Assembly (NCBI GenBank): GCA_948896875.1 | Contig: CAQUWW010000005.1 | Span: forward strand, 1-18,145 | DNA from: an uncultured Acetatifactor sp. | GTDB lineage: Bacteria; Bacillota; Clostridia; Lachnospirales; Lachnospiraceae | Direction: 5' to 3' | DNA: 18,145 bases | Shown: piece after piece, positions 7,849 to 13,059 of the stretch | Numbering within the stretch: the first letter of the stretch is position 1 | Layout of the letters: every line of letters starts with the position of its first letter | Made by a program: the position numbers and the translations under genes | Notes under the pieces: model-generated | The model's input: only the letters and a program-made list of their open reading frames with translations | Told to the model about the DNA's origin: nothing | The model's database searches: none

Positions 7849-8639
7849 CCTCCCTGTATCATAATTTTGGTCCTGCCCCTGTGCCAGACCAGAGTCACCG
7901 CACAGAATAAAGCAGTAATCCAGAAAAGCTGCATGGCAAGGACAAATAAGGTTTCCTCATGGCTCTTTGTGTTCAGCAAAATAGCGATGGGTTCAAAGAC
8001 AATATACCGGAAGGGCAGGAAATCAGATATTGCTTTCAAACCCTGGGGGAAGAACCAGAGAGGAACCAGAGCCCCGGAAAATAAATTCAATAAAACGCTG
8101 TTGATATTTTTCAGGAAAAAAGAATTCCGAAGCCATATCACACTGGAGCCAAACAGAAAATTATACAAAAAGTTAATCAGAATCCCCATTATGACGGAAA
8201 AAAGATAGAGTATGAAATTGGAAAATCTGATGTCCGGATGAAAACCAAAAAACAGCATGGCCGCCAATACGGAGGGCACAATTCCATAGACTGTGAGAAA
8301 AATATTTTTCGTCACCGAGCTGATAAACATGTATTTTTTCAGCCCTATGGGCAACAGCAGGTTGGACGATATGGAGCCGTCCAGTACGCTGCTGTTCAGA
8401 TCATTCATAACCGAGGTATTTGTGATGCCCTGGGTAAAGCTGGAAAGAATGCTGTAAACAATCATGTCGTTCAGAACGATACCGTTTATGGCCCCTCCGC
8501 CGGTGCCGTAAAGTCCTTTCCAGAGAGATACCTTCAATACAATACTGAAAAAGGAATACAGCGTGTTGACAATATAGTCAAAGCGAAATACGGATTTTTC
8601 CTTAAATGATACTGATAGTATTTTCTTAAAAAGTCCCAT
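7845..8639 (-). CDS. ABC-2 family permease (first permease of the exporter)
   Basis: 264 aa with about six membrane segments, including FILYLFSVIMGILINFLYNF and a C-terminal FVLAMQLFWITALFCAVTLV. The motif FSGALVPLWFFPQGLKAISD near residue 185 is typical of the ABC-2 permease family. GAGG lies 6 nt before ATG 8639. The gene begins 1 nt after the stop of the PNPOx-like gene and its last bases overlap the next permease start, so the set is a tight operon. Presence of two non-identical permeases means a heterodimeric membrane channel. The cargo cannot be told from sequence. Confidence 0.88.
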   Translation of the reverse strand: MGLFKKILSVSFKEKSVFRFDYIVNTLYSFFSIVLKVSLWKGLYGTGGGAINGIVLNDMIVYSILSSFTQGITNTSVMNDLNSSVLDGSISSNLLLPIGLKKYMFISSVTKNIFLTVYGIVPSVLAAMLFFGFHPDIRFSNFILYLFSVIMGILINFLYNFLFGSSVIWLRNSFFLKNINSVLLNLFSGALVPLWFFPQGLKAISDFLPFRYIVFEPIAILLNTKSHEETLFVLAMQLFWITALFCAVTLVWHRGRTKIMIQGG

Positions 8640-8640
8640 G

Positions 8641-9081
8641 TCAGTCCTCTGTCTCCGCCGAATCTGTATCCAGAATGAAATTCTCCGAATTCAGGTTACA
8701 ATACCGCCGGCCCTTTTGTGCCGTGAATTTCAGGACACAATAGTCAGGATCAGTCACGCCCTGTTTATAATACATAGTATCCCCATCATGCCAAAGCGCC
8801 TTCTTCAATTCTATATCCTGCGAAACCTCCATCAACCCCACCAGCATAATTCCCTCATAGTGAAACCCCTTGTGGTAGAAATAAAGGCATGCCTTTGGGT
8901 TTTTCATATATTGCTGGGAACGCATGGCGGAAGTGTTGCAGGAAAAGTAGAAACAATTTCCCTCGATTTTCTGTGGTGCAAATACTGCCTTGATATTCGG
9001 AAATCCATTTTCATCCACGGATCCGATAAATGCGGTTTTCTGTTTCAGGGCGAATTCCTTAATGTATTCCTGTGTAATCAT
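8641..9081 (-). CDS. Pyridoxamine 5'-phosphate oxidase-like flavin-fold protein
   Basis: 146 aa from ATG 9081-9079, which has AGGAGG 7 nt upstream. A frame extending to 9132 overlaps the intergenic hairpin and is rejected. The order of elements fits the split-barrel PNPOx family: TAFIGSVDENGFPNIKAVFA near the N-terminus, CFYFSCNTSAMRSQQYMKNPKACLYFY in the middle, then GIMLVGLMEVSQD and ...LWHDGDTMYYKQGVTDPDYCVLKFTA. Such proteins usually bind FMN or a related flavin and act as oxidoreductases on small molecules. The family also has members without known activity. It is the second gene of the MarR-led operon, directly before the exporter genes, which suggests that it modifies or senses the compound that the exporter removes; that link is inference. 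Confidence 0.85.
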   Translation of the reverse strand: MITQEYIKEFALKQKTAFIGSVDENGFPNIKAVFAPQKIEGNCFYFSCNTSAMRSQQYMKNPKACLYFYHKGFHYEGIMLVGLMEVSQDIELKKALWHDGDTMYYKQGVTDPDYCVLKFTAQKGRRYCNLNSENFILDTDSAETED

Positions 9082-9105
9082 AGTGTGGCCTCCTATTCCA
9101 GTTCC

Positions 9106-9195
9106 GCCGCCTTCCAAACGATGCCCCACCAAGGGAAGAATTCCCGGCCGCGTTAGCGTCCGTTAATTCTTCCGGGCATCGTTCGGAAGGACGGC
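9106..9195. repeat. Long bulged inverted repeat between marR-like and PNPOx genes
   Basis: Arms pair GCCG-CCTTCC (9106-9115) with GGAAGG-A-CGGC (9185-9195), AACGATGCCC (9117-9126) with GGGCATCGTT (9174-9183), and GGAAGAATT (9134-9142) with AATTCTTCC (9165-9173). A 7-nt bulge (9127-9133) sits on the left only, and the loop is 22 nt. A smaller perfect hairpin GTCGC-TGT-GCGAC (9203-9215) lies next to it, directly after the MarR stop. It could be an attenuator or mRNA-processing structure inside the operon, or a small dispersed repeat. No T-run follows, so it is not a classic terminator. Confidence 0.7.
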
Positions 9196-9219
9196 TGTTT
9201 GAGTCGCTGTGCGACGGCA

Positions 9220-9660
9220 CTAAATATGGTTGTCTTCAAACTGCGTCAGGGTATCCAGAATACGGGCCAGATATCCTTCAAATTCTTCCCGCTCCCTATC
9301 CGAAAATCCCTGATAGAAAAGATGGTTCATCTGCTGCGATACCTGCTCGTATTTTTCCTGCAAAGCCTTCGCATATTCTGTGAGGGATATGATGGTCTGA
9401 CGGCGGTTGGCAGGATTAATATTTCTAGCCAGAATACCCTTCTGTACCATTCCGTCCACGATAATGGAAACCGTGTTTTTGGCAAGAGAAGTCTTCTGAC
9501 TGATTTCACTGACAGTCAGATTATCCTCCTTCCACAGGACAAATAAAATCCGTCCCTGCCCGCTACTGATCTCGATTCTATTTTCTGCTAACAGTTTCTC
9601 GAAAATCCTGGCTTGCAGGTGCTTTATCCGGGTAATATAAAAACCGCCTCTTGTCTCCAA
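9220..9660 (-). CDS. MarR-family transcriptional regulator
   Basis: 146 aa from a TTG start (9660-9658) with GAGGG 6 nt upstream. The winged-helix domain reads SSGQGRILFVLWKEDNLTVSEISQKTSLAKNTVSIIVDGMVQKGILARNINPANRRQTIISLTEYAK: helix-turn-helix, then the wing with the DRR-like NRR signature. The flanking N- and C-terminal helices form the dimer interface in this family. MarR proteins bind palindromes as dimers and usually repress neighbouring export or detoxification genes until a small ligand releases them. Here the gene heads a tight minus-strand operon with a PNPOx-like protein and an ABC exporter. Two dyads at its own promoter (9709-9737) are good candidates for its operator. Confidence 0.92.
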   Translation of the reverse strand: METRGGFYITRIKHLQARIFEKLLAENRIEISSGQGRILFVLWKEDNLTVSEISQKTSLAKNTVSIIVDGMVQKGILARNINPANRRQTIISLTEYAKALQEKYEQVSQQMNHLFYQGFSDREREEFEGYLARILDTLTQFEDNHI

Positions 9661-9708
9661 ACGAATCCCTCGCTTCCGAACCTTTTTACAAAAACTATCT
9701 GCGCGTAA

Positions 9709-9737
9709 GTTCCTGTTAGAACGTTTCTATATAGAAC
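9709..9737. promoter_or_regulatory. Tandem dyads, probable MarR operator
   Basis: Two dyads of the form GTTC-N6-GAAC lie side by side: GTTC (9709-9712) with GAAC (9719-9722), and TTTC (9724-9727) with GAAC (9734-9737). Their centres are 15 bp apart. The second contains the perfect 12-bp palindrome TTCTATATAGAA (9725-9736). They cover the expected transcription start and leader of the MarR gene, where a repressor would block transcription. A further near-palindrome GAGTAT-C-ATACTC (9745-9757) overlaps the -10 box. Binding by this MarR protein is inferred from position. Confidence 0.6.
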
Positions 9738-9743
9738 AGTTAA

Positions 9744-9772
9744 AGAGTATCATACTCCTCTGACAAAGTCAA
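9744..9772 (-). promoter_or_regulatory. Promoter of the MarR/PNPOx/ABC operon
   Basis: On the minus strand there is a -35 TTGACT (9772-9767), a 17-nt spacer, and a -10 TACTCT (9749-9744) preceded by an extended TGA. The -10 itself is only a half match to TATAAT, but the -35, the spacing and the TG extension are good. The next 7-35 nt carry the tandem dyads. The ribosome site GAGGG and TTG start follow about 80 nt later. Confidence 0.6.
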
Positions 9773-9789
9773 TTGTTTTTTTATGCCAT

Positions 9790-9838
9790 CGGAATTTTCC
9801 GATTTGGAAAATATTATTTTATAAATTGGAAAATTCCG
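9790..9838. repeat. Perfect 11-bp inverted repeat in AT-rich intergenic DNA
   Basis: CGGAATTTTCC (9790-9800) and GGAAAATTCCG (9828-9838) are perfect inverted copies with a 27-nt AT-rich centre. The centre holds another GGAAAAT (9806-9812), which can pair with ATTTTCC (9794-9800) in a 5-nt-loop hairpin. A second dyad, AATACAA (9851-9857) with TTGTATT (9869-9875), follows. They lie between the MarR promoter and the end of the DUF3847-like gene. Function is unknown; a regulator or recombinase site is possible. Confidence 0.6.
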
Positions 9839-9941
9839 CTCTGGTCATGGAATACAAATCAATATATATTGTATTTGTTCGAACAGTATGCCGCTCTTAT
9901 ATGAGGAAGCGTCCCAACTGCCCGGTGCGCATTCCTTGCGC

Positions 9942-10163
9942 TTAGGAATGTTTCTGCAAATGCGCTGTAAGAAATTTCTGCAAAGCATCCAGCTCCATTG
10001 TTATAGCTTTAGGATACGCCTTTTCAAGAATGGCGCCCTCCTGGATCAGCCTGCGCGTCCGTGCTTTCTGTTCTTTGACACGGTTCCTTGCCTCTGCCTC
10101 CTCTACACGGTGTTTTGCCTGCAAAATCCTCTTTTCGTTCTCGCGTATAGTGTTTGGGTTCAT
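9942..10163 (-). CDS. Small charged DUF3847-like protein
   Basis: 73 aa from ATG 10163-10161, with a GTGAGGA site 5 nt before it; a longer frame to 10271 has no ribosome site. The protein is almost entirely helical and very charged: ENEKRILQAKHRVEEAEARNRVKEQKARTRRLIQEGAILEKAYP, then a short tail. The pattern of a basic coiled helix followed by RRLIQEGAILE recalls the DUF3847 family, small proteins common in conjugative or mobilisable elements of gut Firmicutes. The role is unknown, possibly DNA binding near a transfer region. No relaxase or integrase is present in this window, so it may be a remnant of such an element. CATTCC...GGAATG (9929-9950) forms a weak dyad across its stop. Confidence 0.6.
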   Translation of the reverse strand: MNPNTIRENEKRILQAKHRVEEAEARNRVKEQKARTRRLIQEGAILEKAYPKAITMELDALQKFLTAHLQKHS

Positions 10164-10367
10164 AAAATCCTCACTTTCTGCCGTTTTCGGCTTGGTTTGG
10201 TGCTCCTTTTTATAAATTGGGGTATTGTTTCCAGATAAAATTAATCTAATGAATTGGAAAGGATATTGCATTGAGCGAGAATTGAGTGTGGATTGACTGA
10301 AAATTATCGCTGAATTTGGGAGATAGCTGGAATGTGTAGAAAATAGTAACTTTTTAGCAAATTGTTG

Positions 10368-10396
10368 TTGAGCGCAGATAGGTCAGATGATATAAT
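10368..10396 (+). promoter_or_regulatory. Promoter of the ORF6N gene
   Basis: A -35 TTGAGC (10368-10373), a 17-nt spacer, and a perfect -10 TATAAT (10391-10396) preceded by an extended TGA (10388-10390). The expected start of transcription, about 10402-10404, falls inside the 27-bp palindrome at 10400-10426. The leader before the TTG start would be about 120 nt. Confidence 0.72.
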
Positions 10397-10399
10397 TTT

Positions 10400-10426
10400 T
10401 TTGAGGTCGCAAATTGCGACCTCAAA
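10400..10426. promoter_or_regulatory. 27-bp palindrome at the ORF6N transcription start (copy 1, probable operator)
   Basis: Arms TTTGAGGTCGCAA (10400-10412) and TTGCGACCTCAAA (10414-10426) are perfect inverted copies around a single A. It starts 4 bp after the -10 box, so a bound protein would block transcription initiation. The same 27 bp recur inside the coding region at 10743-10769. A shorter, diverged copy lies at 10487-10501. Confidence 0.8.
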
Positions 10427-10486
10427 TCTGGGAAACCAATTAAGTAATCCAAGTTGAGATATAAGCAGCCATGTATTGAACCAGAA

Positions 10487-10506
10487 ATCACAAATTGTGA
10501 TCTCAA
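10487..10506. promoter_or_regulatory. Diverged palindrome copy before the ribosome site (copy 2)
   Basis: ATCACAA (10487-10493), central A, and TTGTGAT (10495-10501), followed by CTCAA. It matches copy 1 with GTCG changed to ATCA on both sides, so the dyad is kept by paired changes. The sequence after it (GTTTGGAAAG) resembles that after copy 1 (ATCTGGGAAA). It ends about 8 nt before the AAGGAG ribosome site (10514-10519), so it could affect transcription or, as an RNA hairpin, translation. Confidence 0.7.
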
Positions 10507-10524
10507 GTTTGGAAAGGAGATATT

Positions 10525-11454
10525 TTGACAGAAAATAATAACTTACCGGTTATGGTCGAAGCAGGCACTGAACAGATACAGAACCTGATTTATGTAATCA
10601 GAGGAAAACAAGTTATGATAGACAGTGATTTGGCAATGCTGTATCGTGTAGAAACGAAAAGACTAAATGAATCTGTAAAGAGAAATATAGATAGATTTCC
10701 ATCACATTTTCGCTTTCAATTATCTGAGGAAGAAGCATCTTCTTTGAGGTCGCAAATTGCGACCTCAAAATTGACAGAGGAAAATGGAAAGGGTGGGAGA
10801 AGGTATTTACCCTATGCTTATACAGAACAGGGGATTGCCATGCTATCAGCTGTATTGAAGAGCAGTGTTGCAATACAAGTAAGTATTCGGATTATGGATA
10901 CTTTTGTGGAAATGAGAAAATATATGGCAAATACCTCTTTAATTTATGACAGGGTAAATGCTCTTGAAGTGCGCCAAATTTCTTATCAGGAACAAACAGA
11001 CAGAAAGTTGGAACAGATATTTGATTATATAGCTGATCATAAGGAAAATAATCAAAAGGTTTTCTTTGACGGTCAAATTTTTGATGCTTTTGTACTTATT
11101 ACAGACCTGATCCGGCATGCCGGCAAAACTATTGTACTGATTGACGGATATGTGGATATTGTGACACTGAATATCCTGGCAAAGAAAAAGGATGGAGTGG
11201 ATGTGACATTTTACACGCTTCCAAGCGCCAAGCTGACAGCACAGGATATTGCAAATTTTAATACACAGTATCCGAATTTGACAGTAAAGCATACAACGGC
11301 ATTTCACGACAGATTTATGATAATTGACGGAACCACTGCCTATCATATCGGAGCCTCTATCAAGGATGCAGGCAAGAAATGTTTTGGGATAAACAAGATA
11401 GAGGATATTGGCGTAATCAATGACCTGCTCCAGAGGGCGGTATTGACAAGTTAA
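10525..11454 (+). CDS. ORF6N-domain DNA-binding protein with PLD-like C-terminal domain
   Basis: 309 aa from a TTG start with AAGGAG 5 nt upstream. Residues about 14-110 form an ORF6N domain: IYVIRGKQVMIDSDLAMLYRVETKRLNESVKRN, FRFQL, LRSQIATSK (74-82) and GGRRYLPYAYTEQGIAMLS (90-108). ORF6N is related to the KilA-N family of phage antirepressors and binds DNA. A linker helix (about 145-172) follows. Residues about 178-300 look like a phospholipase D-type fold, with FDAFVLITDLIRHAGKTIVLIDGY and HDRFMIID (261-268) then YHIGASIKDAG. The HKD lysine is replaced (H-D-R), so it is probably not an active PLD enzyme and may bind nucleic acid. The gene is more AT-rich than its neighbours and stands alone, which suggests horizontal gain. 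The codons for residues 73-82 contain the same palindrome found in its promoter. Confidence 0.9.
   Translation: MTENNNLPVMVEAGTEQIQNLIYVIRGKQVMIDSDLAMLYRVETKRLNESVKRNIDRFPSHFRFQLSEEEASSLRSQIATSKLTEENGKGGRRYLPYAYTEQGIAMLSAVLKSSVAIQVSIRIMDTFVEMRKYMANTSLIYDRVNALEVRQISYQEQTDRKLEQIFDYIADHKENNQKVFFDGQIFDAFVLITDLIRHAGKTIVLIDGYVDIVTLNILAKKKDGVDVTFYTLPSAKLTAQDIANFNTQYPNLTVKHTTAFHDRFMIIDGTTAYHIGASIKDAGKKCFGINKIEDIGVINDLLQRAVLTS
10743..10769. repeat. 27-bp palindrome inside the ORF6N coding region (copy 3)
   Basis: Identical in all 27 bases to the copy at the promoter (arms TTTGAGGTCGCAA and TTGCGACCTCAAA with a central A). It spans the codons for residues S73 to K82 and encodes the conserved LRSQIATS motif. 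Similarity to the promoter copy stops at the ends of the palindrome, so it is not part of a longer duplication. Confidence 0.85.
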
Positions 11455-11724
11455 GCTACAATCTAAGAAATCTGTTAATAAAAATGGGGTGTCAGGACAA
11501 TCAGAAATTATGATAACAGGAAACGCAAAAGTGCATAACGTGCAGACATAAAAAATTTGACGTATGTTCCGGAATGTGGTAGTGTTATGAATAGATATGC
11601 AGCGGTTTTAAGAGAACGGACTGCAGCAGAATAAGTTTAAATGTGCAGGCAGTCGTCATCGGAAGAAACATTGCATGGCAGGTTTTGAGGGGGCAGTGAC
11701 TGCGGCGAAGAGAAGGAGGACATT
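11455..11724. other. Intergenic region between ORF6N and S1 genes
   Basis: 270 bp without a supported gene. It has no clear terminator for the ORF6N gene. It contains the candidate promoter at 11557-11585 and the leader of the S1 gene with AGGAGG at 11714-11719. Confidence 0.6.
11557..11585 (+). promoter_or_regulatory. Candidate promoter of the S1-domain gene
   Basis: TTGACG (11557-11562), a 17-nt spacer, then TAGTGT (11580-11585) preceded by TGG. The -35 is good and the -10 only a half match, helped by the extended TG. It would give a leader of about 130 nt before ATG 11725. No other pair with correct spacing was found in this gap. Confidence 0.4.
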
Positions 11725-12762
11725 ATGGAGACAGAAAACATGACCAACATTACGGAGGAGGCTCCTGTAGAAGAAGCGCCGGCAGCAGTGGAGACATCAG
11801 AAGCCACAGAACCGGCAAATGCGCCGGAAGTACCTGCTGTGGAGGAAGCTCCGGAAGTAGTGGAAACCATGGAAGATTACAGTAAGGAGCTGGAGGCATC
11901 TTTCCGTAAGATAAGCGAAGGAGACATCCTCTCCGGCACTGTGATTCATGTAAATGAAGAAGAAGTTACCCTTGATCTGGATTATTTTGCACCCGGTGTC
12001 ATCAAGGCCGCAGATCTGAGTAAGGACCCTTCTTTCTCGATTCTGGCGGATGTACATGTGGGAGATAAAATGCAGGGAACCGTGATAAAGAGAGACGACG
12101 GTGCGGGCAATATCTTGTTATCCTGTGTGGAGGCTTCCGAAGTAATCGGCTGGGATAAGGTGAAGACATACCTGGAGGAGAAGACAGTTCTTTCTGTTAA
12201 AGTCAGTGAGACCGTGAATAAAGGCGTGATTGCTTTTGTGGAAGGAATTCGCGGATTTATTCCCGCATCTCAGATTTCTCTGGAGTATGTGGAAGACCTG
12301 AGTACTTTTGTGGGCAAGACCATGGATGTGCGTGTGATTACGGTAGATAAGGACAAGAAGAAGCTGGTGCTCTCTGCGAAGGATATTCTGAAAGAGAGAG
12401 AAGCGGACAGAATGAACCAGAAGATCGCCATGATGGCTCCCGGCACCGTGCTGGAAGGAAAGGTGGAGAGCCTGATGCCTTACGGTGCGTTTGTAGACCT
12501 GGGCGGCGGTCTGAGCGGTCTGGTGCACATCTCTCAGATCAGCCAGAAGCGGATTAAGAACCCTTCGGAAGTGCTGAATGTAGGTGATACTGTAAAGGTG
12601 AAGGTGCTGAATACCAATAACAACAAGATCAGCCTGAGTATGAAGGCAGTGGCGGAGAACGCGGAGCCGGATCCGGTGGAAGAGAAGCTGGCCGCGGAGT
12701 ATAGTTCCGGAAAGTCCGTTGGAACGTCTCTGGGCGATCTGTTAAAGGGATTAAAACTGTAA
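11725..12762 (+). CDS. S1-domain RNA-binding protein (ribosomal protein S1-like)
   Basis: 345 aa; AGGAGG lies 5 nt before the ATG. The first 50 residues are acidic and rich in Ala, Pro and Glu with no fold. Three S1 (OB-fold) domains follow: about 66-136 (GDILSGTVIHVNEEEVTLDL), 153-221 (VLSVKVSETVNKGVIAFVEGI, RGFIPASQIS) and 239-309 (GTVLEGKVESLMPYGAFVDLG, GLVHISQIS). The third is closest to the canonical S1 sequence with intact GAFVDL and GLVHIS. It should bind RNA in the cytoplasm, probably at the ribosome, aiding mRNA recruitment. It is shorter than the six-domain proteobacterial S1 and matches the shorter S1-like proteins of Firmicutes. The gene is monocistronic, with its own terminator at 12787-12836. 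Confidence 0.9.
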   Translation: METENMTNITEEAPVEEAPAAVETSEATEPANAPEVPAVEEAPEVVETMEDYSKELEASFRKISEGDILSGTVIHVNEEEVTLDLDYFAPGVIKAADLSKDPSFSILADVHVGDKMQGTVIKRDDGAGNILLSCVEASEVIGWDKVKTYLEEKTVLSVKVSETVNKGVIAFVEGIRGFIPASQISLEYVEDLSTFVGKTMDVRVITVDKDKKKLVLSAKDILKEREADRMNQKIAMMAPGTVLEGKVESLMPYGAFVDLGGGLSGLVHISQISQKRIKNPSEVLNVGDTVKVKVLNTNNNKISLSMKAVAENAEPDPVEEKLAAEYSSGKSVGTSLGDLLKGLKL

Positions 12763-12786
12763 GAAAAGTATAGTGCAGATGTATTT

Positions 12787-12836
12787 CAGGGCTGTGGCGC
12801 CAGTGGTGAGAATCGCAGGTGCCGCGGCCCTGTTTT
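12787..12836 (+). terminator. Intrinsic terminator of the S1 gene
   Basis: A 15-bp stem in RNA: CAGGGCTGTGGCGCC (12787-12801) pairs with GGTGCCGCGGCCCTG (12818-12832), with three G-U pairs, a 16-nt loop, and then TTTT (12833-12836). It starts 25 nt after the S1 stop codon. Stem strength and position fit a rho-independent terminator, though the T-run is short. Confidence 0.8.
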
Positions 12837-12843
12837 ATGCACA

Positions 12844-12922
12844 GGCCCGCATATGGAAGTTTGCCGCTGAGGCGGCATGCGGGCCGCGCGGCGAGTAGTG
12901 GAGAGGGACATTCCCCTACTCG
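12844..12922. repeat. Two further bulged hairpins in the S1-regulator gap
   Basis: First hairpin: GGCCCGCAT (12844-12852) with ATGCGGGCC (12877-12885), a 10-nt left bulge, and an inner stem GCCGC/GCGGC around TGAG. Second: CGAGTAG (12892-12898) with CTACTCG (12916-12922), a 6-nt left bulge, and an inner stem GGGA/TCCC around CAT. They directly follow the terminator. A weaker GCGCA...TGCGT dyad comes after them. No T-run follows either hairpin. Function unknown. Confidence 0.65.
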
Positions 12923-13003
12923 ATTGCGCAGGACAATGCGTCATGCAGATGTGAAGTATACATTTGACAAATAGTGTGCTGAACATCATGATAAGATTTT
13001 GGA

Positions 13004-13012
13004 TGATATAAT
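13004..13012 (+). promoter_or_regulatory. Extended -10 promoter of the response-regulator operon
   Basis: TGATATAAT: perfect TATAAT at 13007-13012 with an extended TG at the right place. No -35 of quality lies 17 nt upstream (CATCAT at 12984-12989). Transcription should begin near 13019, about 40 nt before ATG 13060. The gene's ribosome site is GGGAGAAG, roughly 13047-13054. Confidence 0.55.
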
Positions 13013-13059
13013 CGCGTGGTAATGACAGTGGGACTTTATTGTAGAATGGGAGAAGATAC

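Noticed and set aside
7426..8208. Plus-strand open frame (260 aa) opposite the ABC permeases
   Set aside because: Translation has no family features and lies antisense to two clear membrane proteins.
9776..9838. T-run plus inverted repeat as an intrinsic terminator
   Set aside because: The T-run lies on the wrong side of the hairpin for either strand, and the stem is AT-rich.
11637..11870. Minus-strand Ser/Ala/Gly-rich frame
   Set aside because: It is the antisense of the acidic Ala-Glu-Pro leader of the S1 protein.
12118..12528. Minus-strand open frame (136 aa) in the S1 gene
   Set aside because: Histidine-rich antisense product of S1 codons; no ribosome site.
12964..12969. TTGACA as the -35 of the response-regulator promoter
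   Set aside because: The good TATAAT at 13007 is 37 nt away; the hexamer 17 nt downstream (CATGAT) is weak. The extended -10 alone explains the promoter better.
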